Counted from the first letter of the stretch, positions 19,961-28,766 are shown. The stretch: 28,766 nucleotides of DNA from Haplomitrium mnioides (GCA_049999725.1 JBNGIS010033942.1:1-28766); one strand, 5' to 3'. Program-made: numbers and translations. Notes: generated from the sequence alone by a model not told the origin.

Positions 19961-21659
19961 TTTTTGGTGCTTTGTAATGATGGAGTCAAATATAATTGCC
20001 GATTGTTTCTTCATCGTGACCAACAAATGAAAGAAATAGCAAAACTTGCAAACCATCAAAGAAAATGTTATCTTGATGGTCAAAAGTACTTGAGAATTGT
20101 GATTGATAGAATGGATCAAAAGAAAATAGCCATTCGATATTGGCCGTCACCACCAAAAAACATCGATAAAGATTGTTTGGTGGGTGTGTATGTTGTTGGT
20201 GCCTTAATATTCAATCTTGCCTCTTTCTTCAAGGGTCTTCTAAACCTACGGAAACTTGAGAAGCAACTTCAATTTGACAGTTATGGTATTTGATTGAATA
20301 TTATGAGAATTCCATCTTATTTGGATATCTTAGTATTCATATTGCCAAGAATGTTTTCCAAAAAATCAAGGTGGGATTTCTCATGGATGGCCATACTCAC
20401 GGTCAAATTGATTAAATATTCAACAAATTCTTGAAACGTTTGAAATGTGTCAAGGCTTTCACAATTATGAGTTTTAGTAAGGAGCTACAATTGTCTTATA
20501 ATCTTAAATCACAAGTAACTCTTTTGATGGAAACTTGGGATTTCAAATTGTTTCTGCAACAACATCCTTCTTTGGTTCAAATGATGCATGATATTACCAT
20601 TAATCAACAATTCAAACTTCATTTGAGTGATTCGAAGGCAAAGATTTGGAGCAAACAATTTTCAACAGATGAATTTTGGCTACCTTGAGATGGTGTTTGT
20701 CAGCTCAAGTTTCTAGTACCTGAAGTAGATAGAGAAATTCCTCTCAAGGTATATTCTGAAATCAAGCAATCTAAAAAGGAAGAAGGAGAAGTTGGCATAG
20801 AGAAGGTGGTCTTTAAAATAAGGGACAACATATGTGAGAACTGCCACAAGTTCTCTATAGATTCTGATATCCAATAGTGGAATGACTTTTTCCTTGCCCA
20901 ACAAGAGATTGCAACTTACAACTTTGAAAGAAAAAGACAAGAACTCGAGGCGAAATTCACCTTTCAACCTTCACAACTAGCAAATACTTGTAATGATTCT
21001 CAAATTGTTTGTCCAAGTTCTCAATTTGATGTTCAAAAGATATAGAAAGATGTTCCAATAAAACATATGCCTTCTACACATCAAGCAATCTACGATGTAG
21101 CACCTATGCTCCGAGAAGGATTGTTTCATATAACACCACATACGGGCACAAATTTAGCAACCTATATGAGGTGAAGCCAAAATGTTTATATGTATTGTTG
21201 CATCACTCGATTCAAAGGGCTGACCAAAGTCCTCAAAGTTTTGTCATTTGATGAGGAAAACCTCTCAACCTGAAACAAGTACATGTTCAATGGTTTGTTT
21301 CTGAGGTTGAAGATGCATTTTTTGGACAATACTTTCTAAAAAAATAGCAACAAAAAAGGGGAAATGCAAATCCAAGCTACATATTGATGTACTTGATATA
21401 ACAAAAAACATGATTTTGTCTTTTGATTTTTTCTCACACAAAAAAACCAATTGAAGAAACTGCTCTAGCTATCATTAAATCAAATATCTTTGAGTACAAA
21501 AGACAAAGAGCAATCAATCCAGACGTGTTTGAAGGAAATTCAATCAATGTTATCAACACTAAGGTAGATCGTGTTAAACTTGATGAATCTTCTAAAGCTG
21601 AATTCGAAGATTCAAGAAATGTTTTGAATTTATATGCCACCTTGAACTTTTTAGTGTAA

Positions 21660-22872
21660 AACATTCAAAGTTCATTTTTTGTCTTCTATGAGTGAAACTT
21701 TAAAACTTAATCATAAATTTCATTTGGTTTCTAAAATGTTTTATGATCCAAATATAACTATGTTCTTTCATTTTTTTTGTTTTTCGAAAGAGTTCAATGT
21801 TTTGGTATTCCTGAAGCGTCTACCCAAATCAACTACTTAATTTTTTGCTTGCAAGAACTTTGATGTAAAACTTGAAACCTATTGGGCACTTTGGCTCAAA
21901 TGGAGAGCTTTTTACCCATTTTACTCTTAGATTCTGATTCAGAAAACAGAATCGTAAGCATGCATAGAGTTCGCTGCAGAAAACATAACCTTAAGCGCAT
22001 CTAAACTCAGATCAAGAAGTCTAAACCCTATGCGCGTATAGACTTTGATGCCAAGTCAAAACCTCCTACGTGCATAAACTCTAGTGTGGAACTTAAAACC
22101 TATGTTCAGCATAGTTTTTGTTGTCGAGTGCTTAGATGTTGAGCTTGGATTCCTATGCGCTTATAGGCTTTGGTGTGGAAGTCAAAGCCTTTCATACGTA
22201 CTAACTATGATATACAACCCTCAACCTTCTATATACAAAGACTACCATGTAGAACTTAAATTTTGCATTGCTCAAAAACTCTCTTGTATAACTTTAAACC
22301 TTTTGTTTGGGAGACTCTGGTCCAAAACTTGAAGATTCTACCTGTTTAGACTTTGAAGTAAATCTCTAAAGACATTAGCCTTTTTGATTCTAAACTATAA
22401 CTCCTTTGCATATATGATTCTTTGAATTATAAAAGATTTTGAGTTACAAAAACCTTCTAGAATGTACCCACCTTAACCTTTGTGCACATGGATTTTGAAC
22501 TACAAAAAAAAAGCTTCTTTCTTGTTTGAACTTGAAAACAAAGCTCCAAATTCCATGCAATGTTTTGTTTTATTGGTCATTGTGCTTTGGCATTCCAAAC
22601 TCATTCCCTTGACTTCCAGTTTGCTTGGGTTATTTCCTCATGTTTTCTATTTTGTTTTCAAAAGTAAGCTTTTAGTAGCACCATGTTTATGCGTACATAG
22701 AGTTTGTGCAACCAAACTTATTTTAAAATAACTTATTCTGATGTATGTTTCAATTCTTGGGCTTCAAAGTGTAATCAATAAAAACATACCATAATTTTTA
22801 TACTTTTTATCAGATTTCCAGTAGTTTTATAAAAACTAAGAAAATTGTTCAATTTCGTATAATGCTTTATTA
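21660..22872 (+). repeat. D-side tail of unit 2
   Basis: Non-coding. Sparse palindrome cores between about 21955 and 22240 (for example CCTATGCGCGTATAGAC near 22028). From about 22145 to the gap it aligns directly with 1-686, and its last block with 13127-13240. No gene. Confidence 0.6.
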
Positions 22873-22972
22873 NNNNNNNNNNNNNNNNNNNNNNNNNNNN
22901 NNNNNNNNNNNNNNNNNNNNNNNNNNNNNNNNNNNNNNNNNNNNNNNNNNNNNNNNNNNNNNNNNNNNNNNN
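22873..22972. other. Assembly gap (100 N)
   Basis: Exactly 100 N at the place where a terminus motif would be expected by comparison with 787-827. After the gap the sequence is unrelated to the tail. Confidence 0.99.
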
Positions 22973-23099
22973 TAAGAGAACAAAAGAGAAATCGAATCTC
23001 ATACTTGCATTAAATCTCATATCAAAAAATTCATTTCAAAATAATGTATTCCAAAAAGAATATAAGAAGTCAAAGCGTGTCTAAATAAACAAAAACCAA

Positions 23100-23770
23100 A
23101 AAGAAATTTCATCTTTTTATACTCCAAGATGGATCTCTCTCACCATGATTTAGTCTTTTCACCTATTGTAAGAAAAACAAATATATAGTGTTTGGGAATT
23201 TTAACATTTGGAAAATACATTGTCAAGTGCTTTGTAAAACTCAAAAAACTCAAAATACAAGCATGGTAATTCTCTTTCAAATAAGTTGTTTAATAATCAC
23301 AAACTTCTAAATTGGTTAAATTTGCAAGAAAATAATAATTTTTTGTAAGTCAGCATTATGTAATACTGTCTTTGGAAAAACTTTCCATTCATTCAAGTGC
23401 AAATAACTTTCTAGCACATAATCTCTCTTTCCAAATGAGCCTCTTGGATTTGAATTTTTTGATTCTTGTTTCTTTTAGATATTGTTCCTCATAGACAATA
23501 TTAGCTTGAAAGTTGTTCTATGCACAATAGTACCATTGGGCAAAAGAAAACAGTTGGATAACTTTGCATCTTTTCTAGATTTCTCTCATTACTATGTGAT
23601 ATCTCGATCCTTCAAGTTTTCCCAAAATTATGTTTCTCTAACAATTCAAATGAAATATATCTTGATGACCAATACATAATTATATCTACAACATGAAATT
23701 CTACTCAACTTTGTAATCGATTCCAGATCAAGTTTTCTCTTAATAAAACTCTATTTATGTTATCGCATGA
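23100..23770 (-). pseudogene. Gene D copy 3: internal fragment of DUF7869-like gene
   Basis: The minus strand aligns by eye with D copy 1 over about 6400-6980. Shared segments include CTTTCAAATAAGTTGT, TTTTGTAAAACTCAA and the exon preceding the CxxC. It corresponds to the region around the VYNLLDNF and TTYL segments. It is more diverged than copies 1 and 2, with no long open frame. The homology fades near 23770, where copia-like or unknown sequence begins. The intervening bases 22973-23100 are unassigned. Confidence 0.55.
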
Positions 23771-23841
23771 GCACTACATGCATACACATAGGAGTCTCCA
23801 AGACGGACGAGTAGAATGATTAGGTTGGGACTGCATACATG

Positions 23842-23842
<1 letters not shown>

Positions 23843-23889
<47 letters not shown>
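23843..23889. repeat. (AT)n microsatellite
   Basis: About 23 uninterrupted AT dinucleotides. A shorter run occurs at 24141-24162. Confidence 0.97.
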
Positions 23890-23893
<4 letters not shown>

Positions 23894-24279
23894 AAAATTT
23901 CCCTATAACACTCCCCCTTGGCTGATTCTTCTTCTAATAATCAGCCACACTAAGGACTATGTAAGTTCTAATCGTATTCTATGTGTGGTCTCATTAAAAC
24001 CCTCCTGCTTTCTTCTGATGGAAAGAGTACCACCACATAATTTAATAGATGGAATAGAATGTAACGATAGTATGTGGGGTGTGTGCAAGTAATATAATAT
24101 CAAAAATTGTCAAAATTTCTTGCTTTGAGAGTAAAGCAAATTATATATATATATATATATATGCAATCATTGTTTATTATTTTGTTCTAATTCAGAGAGT
24201 CTTCATAAACTAAGCCCTTGAGTATGTATAATGTGGAGAGCAGATGGGAGTGGTTTAGTGAAGACCTTGCCATCCATTG
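23890..24279. other. Non-coding DNA, probably 3' part of the copia element
   Basis: Begins with an ACACTCCCCCTTGGCTGATT stretch, a phrase I associate with copia-derived plant sequences, and holds the (AT)n run at 24141-24162. It lies downstream of the minus-strand RNase H block, where a polypurine tract and 3' LTR would be expected. No LTR pair can be shown inside the window. Confidence 0.35.
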
Positions 24280-25210
24280 GACATTTATTTTGTCACCGTG
24301 TTGTTCATGGGTGTAAAAGAATTTAGGAGCAATGTGTTTAACATGTCGACCATGATAAAGCCTTGAGCAATCTGGTCAACATATGGTTGATTTTTCTTGT
24401 AAATTATTGTAGGAAAATGAAGTAGAGGTTGGCCCGTATTGATGTTGATATGATCAATAAGTTGTCGGAGCTAAATACATTCTCTACTAGCCTCATAAAG
24501 GGCTATGATTTATGTATGGTTGGTCGAGGCAGTTGTAATTGTTTGTTTGGTGCTTTTCCATGAGATAGCAGTGCTTCCTTTAAGGAAGACATATCATGTT
24601 TGAGACTTTGTGTCATCGGAATCAGGTAAATATCCAACGTCGGTGTAATCGACAATATCATTTGCTGCATTTCTAGGGAAGAAGAGTCCCATGTTTTTTG
24701 TACCTTTCAGGTATCTAAAAATGCATTTGAGCCTATTCCTGTGGCGAATGGTAGGCTGGGAGCTGTGCCTTGCAAGCATGCTTACTGCAAAAGATATATC
24801 AAGTCTAGTCTGATTTGCAAGGTACATGAGGGCTCTTATTATTGATAGATATGGTTTTTCAGGTCCTTGAATTTGTTCATATTCTTTTTGTTTTCCGAAC
24901 ATGTCCTTGGTATCGTCCAAATATCTCATTTCCATTGGAGTGCTCGTTGGATGAGCTTTGTCCATATTGAATTGTTTGAGAATCTTAGCCGTATATGTGG
25001 ACTGGTGGATTAGAATACCATCAAGCATATGCTCAAACTGACAGAAATCAAGTTCTTCAATGTCTTACATTTCAAATGTGTCTTTTAGTTTGGTAATAGT
25101 GTTGGCAGCTAGAGCTTTTGTGCCAAAAATATTTATGTTGTCTACATAAAGTGCAACTACGACATATTCAAAGCCTTGATGTTGCAATGTCATCATTTGT
25201 AAAATTTAGT
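24280..25210 (-). pseudogene. Ty1/copia polyprotein fragment: reverse transcriptase end and RNase H
   Basis: Minus strand. From 25200 down: ALYVDNINIFGT, in the position of the copia catalytic YVDD motif, then after a TAA the segment MLDGILIHQSTYTAKILKQF (up to 25028), a YLSIIRALMYLANQTRLDIS segment, and ARHSSQP with RLKCIFRYLKGTKN, the usual connection region. It runs into the RNase H domain (VDYTDVGYLPDSDDTKS, then KGSTAISWKSTKQ, then a segment with ALYEASRE) to about 24290. The frame has TAA, TGA and TAG changes, one of them replacing the Trp usual before LRQL. The second Asp of YVDD is Asn. Family membership is clear; the element is dead and only its 3' half is present. Confidence 0.9.
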
Positions 25211-25948
25211 GTCATCATCTCTGATTTGAATCTTTGGTACCAATTTCTGCCATAAGTTTGAGCCCATATATCAATCTCAGAACTTGGACTGCTATTTGTA
25301 TGCCTGATTGATCGATTGGTGATCCAAGTGCATTAAGAGAATGCTTTGCCAACTTCATATTTTCACGTGGTATACTTTGATGATGGGAGACTAAAGGTCC
25401 ACTCTGTTGTTGCTCATGCAACTTGTATATATGTGGGACTAAAGGTCCTATGCAGCGTTGTGTGCTCAGCAAATTGGTTGGCTGGACTAAAGGTCCTTTG
25501 AAATGTTTCTTGCTCACCGAGTGCACTGGCAGGACTAAAGGTCCATTGGAATGTTGCTCAGTGAGTACGCTGGCTGGACTAAAGGTCTACTGGAATGATT
25601 ATGCAACTTGCTTTCTATCATTTGGCATTGTCTTTTCGACATGAGGACTAAAGGTCCTTTCTGGATTAGCAAGGGCCTTTTATGGACCTAAGGTTCTTTC
25701 ATTTTTTGGCCATTGAGGACAAAAGGTCCTTTTCTCAGATTGAGGTCTTTGTGGACAAAAGGTCTATTTTGAATCATTGTGCCTCTGTAGACTAAAGGTC
25801 TATTGTTATAGTGCATATCATGAGGGATGGAAGGTCCAACCTTAGAGTTTAGACCATGAGAGACAAAAGGTCTAATCTCAGTATTTGGGCCATGAGAGAC
25901 AAAAGGTGTCGTAGCACAGCAGTGGCACTCCAACCCCGAAAAGAACAA
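25211..25948 (-). pseudogene. Copia polyprotein remnant upstream of RT with a tandem-repeat linker
   Basis: Minus strand. A LIYGLKLMAEIGTK segment near 25230 recalls the copia LYGLKQAPRAWY motif, so the frame is part of the reverse transcriptase, but most of the RT N-terminal half is missing. Further upstream are two blocks of tandem peptide repeats, about 16-residue units around GPLV(S/P)H and 12-residue units around RPFVSHGLNSK. One change in repeat spacing (44 bp, not a multiple of 3) breaks the frame. The repeats lie where the variable linker between integrase and RT is expected. Confidence 0.6.
25389..25910 (+). repeat. GGACTAAAGGTCC tandem array, 48-bp then 36-bp periods
   Basis: A GACTAAAGGTCC or GACAAAAGGTCT core starts at 25389, 25437, 25485 and 25533 (period 48), then 25577, 25646, 25685 and 25718, then 25754, 25790, 25826, 25862 and 25898 (period 36). 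Most spacings are multiples of three, which fits a former coding repeat on the minus strand. GGACTAAAGGTCC is itself a near-palindrome. Confidence 0.9.
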
Positions 25949-26421
25949 CCCGAGATTGAACCGCGCAAGATCTATATAGAAATCTGCTCTTAAACCACTT
26001 TTACCGACTTTCCAGATTCTTTAAGGATTTCTGAAACTGCACTCTAACAGTTCAGAGATGGACCACTCTCCACTCTAGGCCTGACAACCCTTCCTCCTCA
26101 AATTACACACAAAAATACTTCCAACTACTCACTAACACAGAACAACAGCCAAAAGTTACTCAAACTGTATGACTGACACTTCTAGGACAAGAAAGCTGAT
26201 GTACAAGCTAAATTTAAACTTACGTTGACGCAGAGAAATTCAAAAGCAACCAATTACCCAACTTGCAAGGATATCTCAAAGCAACACTCCAGTGCCTAGC
26301 CTCGTTACAACATCTCTCTTCTCCTCAAATTAGACACTCAGGCCACTCCAACCCAAGGTATCCAAGAGCTTGATGTTGAGAACACAACTATGGAACGACC
26401 CACCTAGTCTCACATCCAAGT
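25949..26421. other. Undetermined DNA next to an element terminus
   Basis: Higher in GC than its surroundings. No open frame with recognisable motifs; it may be more of the copia element (5' part) or the target DNA of the third element. The phrase CTCCTCAAATTA(C/G)ACAC occurs at about 26095 and about 26322, a local duplication. Confidence 0.4.
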
Positions 26422-26465
26422 GCAACAGCCGCTACTTTGAACCAAGAACCACTACTAAGTTCCTG
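26422..26465 (-). repeat. Element terminus motif, copy 4
   Basis: The minus strand reads GAACTTAGTAGTGGTTCTTG then GTTCAAAGTAGCGGCTGTTGC. It is the only one of the four copies on this strand, matching the orientation of M copy 3. The sequence beyond it (below 26422) is unlike the element. Confidence 0.7.
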
Positions 26466-26734
26466 TTTCACTTGGGAGTCGAATTTTTTTTTTTGAAGAT
26501 TTGGCATTCAAAAACATCAAATTTAAGACTAAAATCTTCTTTTCGAAAAAAAAATTGTTTTTTATGAACAAAAATGCATATTTTCCATTTTGAAAAAACT
26601 TGACACTATTGTGAATAAATTAAATTCAACAAAAAAGAAATAAAATATATATCTTTCGATAGAAAAAAAGTATAGGAAAACCTAAATGTCTAGTCGGATA
26701 AGGACTTTAAACCTAACTTGGAGCATTGTAGCCA
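26466..26734 (-). repeat. AT-rich subterminal segment of the third element
   Basis: Non-coding, with A/T homopolymers. Counterpart of 4261-4600. No gene. Confidence 0.55.
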
Positions 26735-27080
26735 ACAAAGTCTATACAAACATAGACTCCAAGCCAGAACCATAAAGCCTATGCACGCATAGACTCGGAA
26801 CAAGAATCCTAAATCCTCGGCTTGCTTTGACTCTGAACAAGAACACCAAAGCCATGCACGCATGGACTTTCAACTAGAATCCTATAGCCAAAACACGCCA
26901 AGCATCTAAAGAAGAACCCTACAGCCTATGCAAGCATGGATATTGAACAAGAACCCTTTGACAAAATGGTGCCGGGACTCTAAACAACAACTACATAGCT
27001 TAAGCGGGCAGGGAAACAGAACAAGAACTACAAAGCCTTAATGCGCAAAGACACTAAACAATGTGCAAAGACTCCACATT
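26735..27080 (-). repeat. Subterminal palindrome array of the third element
   Basis: About nine diverged units of period near 38-40 bp, for example CTATGCACGCATAGACTC near 26780 and CCATGCACGCATGGACTT near 26853, with spacers such as AACAAGAACC that are the complement of the GGTTCTTGTT spacers in 3790-4260. Several units have lost the palindrome by substitution. Confidence 0.8.
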
Positions 27081-27273
27081 ATTCTGAGATTAGAAATTGA
27101 GTTCAAACCATTCTTAGACTATCAAAAGGGTCAACTTATTCTCAGAGGAAATAAATCGAATCTTGATGAAAAGACTTGTAGTAAATTGAAAGAGCAACAA
27201 GATGAAACTTTTGCCAAAAAATAATTTAGAAAAAATAATTTTTATTATTGCTGAAAATAGTACAAACACGTCC

Positions 27274-28427
27274 TCAAACTCTCTCCTCTTCCGGAGGAAC
27301 TGTCTCATCTAGATCTACTGGCTGAGGATCTGTAGCCACTAGAGAATCCTGACGAGACTTTCCAGTCCTCGATATTACTACAGAGTCACCAGAAGCACCT
27401 ACAGTACTAGGAGGAACATGTTCTTTGTGGTACGCAAATACTATTTGTGACTCAGTCATATCGGATGGCAAGGAAGCCATCTCCAAAACCGTCTAAGGAA
27501 TATAGATAGAATGACGTCTATCATATTCCACGGCAATGTAATTTTGCATCAGCTTAAGAGCATAGACAAGGCCTGTGCCAGACCTAGAGCAAAGATCTAA
27601 AATCCAATCTTGCTCTGTAGAGAGATGGTCAATGAAAAAATTATACAAAGCCTGCGGTTTCTGATAAACATTCACATGAGCATCATCTCCTGGATGTTTA
27701 AGCTTGGTAGAAACTGCAAGACAACTAAAGACACTCCGCATTGGTTGTCGAGGAAGTCCGGTTGCAGAAGAAGCTTGCAAGTTGAAATGCCGCATGCTCC
27801 TCTTTCCCTCTTTTGACCAGTAGCCCACCGTCCAGTACTCGTGGGCATGTGCAATTATGGGACCACCAGAATGATGTATGTTGCTTNNNNNNNNNNNNNN
27901 NNNNNNNNNNNNNNNNNNNNNNNNNNNNNNNNNNNNNNNNNNNNNNNNNNNNNNNNNNNNNNNNNNNNNNNNNNNNNNNNNNNNNNGATGATACCATGTC
28001 AAAAATGTCATCTTTTGAAAACGGCTCCGAATCATCATGCTTGCATTCCTTAAGGTTATAACCGTAAGGAATGTCAGCAATAGCTAATGTGAAACACCAA
28101 GGTTTCACAAGGCCCTTTAACTGCCTCGCATTAGCCTCCCCGTAGACTTGGTAGAACGCCACGTTGAGACCGTCAACAAAGGATAACAAATCTTCTTCTT
28201 CATCTCTCACAATGCCTTCTGTTGTGAGAGATGCAGCCCCAATTTGTTGCCGTGATTTCCACTCCCTGGCCTTCCCTTCTGGCAATGGAGAAGGAAAGCA
28301 GGAGGGTAAGAAACCAACGTCGGAGCTTGGTCTTGTTCTTCGGGGGCTACATCGACCCCAGACTTCTTTCTCCTCTTCGTAGCAGCAGTAAGTTTCTTGG
28401 CGAGCTGCCGCTTGAAAGTTTTCTCCC
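27274..28427 (-). pseudogene. Gene M copy 3: beta-class methyltransferase-like, 3' half, best preserved
   Basis: Exon 3 starts at 28427 after TTTCTTTCAAG and opens with KTFKRQLAKKLTAATKRRKK, basic and possibly nuclear-targeting. One frameshift near 28272 separates this from KAREWKSRQQ. Next come VDGLNVAFYQVYGEANARQL and motif IV DIPYGYN (28055-28075) within a FTLAIAD context. Intron 3 and its edges are lost in the gap 27887-27986. Exon 4 has AHEYWTVGYWSKEG, then QKPQALYNFF (about 27641-27670), which fits beta-class motif X, and motif I DLCSRSGTG (27571-27597) with AVEYDRR after it. A TAG near 27496 follows IYIP, yet the same frame continues with conserved EMASLPSDMTESQ to a TGA at 27274. Beta-class enzymes methylate adenine N6 or cytosine N4; the substrate cannot be told from this. 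The first half lies outside the window. Confidence 0.72.
27887..27986. other. Assembly gap (100 N) in intron 3 of gene M copy 3
   Basis: Exactly 100 N. By comparison with copy 1 (11678-11841) it replaces the end of exon 3 and intron 3. Confidence 0.99.
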
Positions 28428-28479
28428 CTTGAAAGAAAAAAAAACATTAGAAAAGAAAATATTGAAATGTCAAAACAAT

Positions 28480-28766
28480 GCGAGCAAGGACATCTACGCC
28501 CTTGCGCGCAACGACATTGGACTTCCAACCCTTAAGGGCTTGGAAGTCAATGTGTGTATGGACTTCAATACCCTAAGCACATGGACTTGGAAGTCCAATC
28601 GCGCATGGACTTGGAAGTCCACGCGCGCAGGAACTTGGAAGTCTATGTGCGCAGGGACTTGGAAGTCCAAGCGTGCATGGACTTGGAAGTCCAAGCGTGC
28701 ATGGACTTGGAAGTCCATACGCGCATGGACTTCGAAGTCTGTGCGCTTAGACTTGGAAGTCCGAGC
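28480..28766 (-). repeat. Palindromic array in intron 2 of gene M copy 3
   Basis: About eleven units; the clearest have a 24-bp period (TTGGAAGTCCAAGCGTGCAT plus GGAC). It continues off the window. The unit length differs from the 30-bp arrays in the same intron of the other copies, so arrays have been re-amplified independently while the CATGCGCGCATG core was kept. Confidence 0.88.

Larger units (their letters stand above)
17603..21659 (+). pseudogene. Gene D copy 2: DUF7869-like protein, decayed, most complete copy
   Basis: Start MARVLTYNKRLEFQDSCS, then TAG where copy 1 has CAA. Probable intron 1 begins at 17717 (GAG|GTAAGC) with palindrome units at 17820-17945. A long Ser/Asn-rich open stretch follows (18040-18528, FNFGDDTPSPLALLKQR). 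At 18650-19126 a VVCRRAFK segment and KMPTHEVYNLLDNFIKWEVY lead to a CETC CxxC (19043-19054). An intron spans about 19190-19960. The core has RDQQMKEIAKLANHQRK (20017-20067), DRMDQ (20105-20119), GHTHGQID (20389-20412, followed by TAA for an expected Gln) and a block to 20688. A C-terminal region continues to 21659 with a second CENC CxxC (about 20838) and a last open stretch 21423-21659. The core motifs match my memory of DUF7869 proteins, whose biochemical role I do not know. Several nonsense changes and frameshifts exclude function. Confidence 0.62.
13429..22972 (-). mobile_element. Unit 2 of the element: M(-) and D(+), inverted relative to unit 1
   Basis: Contains gene M copy 2 (minus, 13430-17157), the bidirectional region (17158-17602), gene D copy 2 (plus, 17603-21659) and a tail (21660-22872) ending in an N gap that probably hides the terminus motif. 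The order is the mirror image of unit 1. Its left end has been removed or displaced by the right end of unit 1. The D-side tail resembles the M-side tail of unit 1, so the element probably had long inverted terminal regions. Confidence 0.55.
26422..28766 (-). mobile_element. Third element copy (M side), running off the right edge
   Basis: On the minus strand, from the window edge down: intron 2 array, M exon 3, N gap in intron 3, M exon 4, a short tail, a palindrome array (27080-26735), an AT-rich segment and the terminus motif at 26465-26422. This is the only copy whose M-side end can be read without a gap between gene and terminus. It fixes the outer order as gene, array, AT-rich segment, terminus. 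Confidence 0.65.

Noticed and set aside
17603-21659. Gene D as a known transposase superfamily (hAT, Mutator, CACTA, KDZ)
   Set aside because: I see no DDE/D catalytic pattern or zinc finger arrangement typical of those families; the motifs fit DUF7869-like proteins better.
24280-25210. Copia fragment as part of the M/D element
   Set aside because: Different family, its own coding context, and absent from the corresponding place in units 1 and 2. It is a separate insertion.
27725-28528. Single long minus-strand frame taken as one protein
   Set aside because: Its upstream part is intron array and the wrong frame of exon 3. It also crosses a 100-N gap. Only the part below about 28272 is in the M frame.
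28494-28718. Open frame with FQVHARLD repeats
   Set aside because: Product of the 24-bp intronic array, not a repeat protein.

Overview
The window looks like nuclear DNA of a repeat-rich land plant. It is AT-rich and intron-bearing, and has a Ty1/copia fragment, a 2-oxoglutarate dioxygenase relic and TTTAGGG-type repeats. Nonsense changes are mostly CAG to TAG, as expected from CHG cytosine methylation. I cannot name the species. There are four 100-base N runs. I see no intact gene; nearly everything is decayed mobile DNA.

The main content is several degraded copies of one large element that I do not recognise as a described family. Its organisation can be read from two inverted units. Unit 1 spans about 4639-13428 and unit 2 about 13429-22972. 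Each has two genes transcribed divergently from a roughly 450-bp central promoter region. Gene D is at 4639-8045 (-) and 17603-21659 (+). It resembles eukaryotic proteins carrying the domain I remember as DUF7869: a CxxC motif, then D-x-M-D-Q, then a GHTH-ID-like motif. Gene M is at 8511-12453 (+) and 13430-17157 (-), with a third copy at 27274-28766 (-). Its C-terminal half looks like a beta-class DNA amino-methyltransferase (N6-adenine or N4-cytosine): motif IV is DIPYGYN, followed by a QKP-x-AL segment and motif I DL(C/F)SRSGTG. A further D fragment lies at about 23100-23770.

The introns and outer tails of these elements carry arrays or single copies of one palindromic core, ideally ATGCGCGCAT, often extended to about 20 bp. 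Arrays occupy matching introns in independent copies, so they were present in the common ancestor. A 38-bp end motif (GTAGC...GTTC.TGGTTCAAAGTAGC) occurs four times. At two sites it cuts straight into the coding sequence of another copy, so it marks an element terminus and shows nested insertion.

Layout: 1-827, tail and end of one element; 828-3780, sequence of other origin with the dioxygenase relic; 3790-4638, tail of another element; 4639-22972, the inverted units 1 and 2; about 23100-23770, D fragment; about 23800-26421, copia-derived sequence and undetermined DNA; 26422-28766, the third, best preserved M copy with its terminus.

If ancestral elements were active, a natural reading is that D supplied mobilisation and M modified element or host DNA. 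That is inference; only the gene pairing and motifs are visible here.
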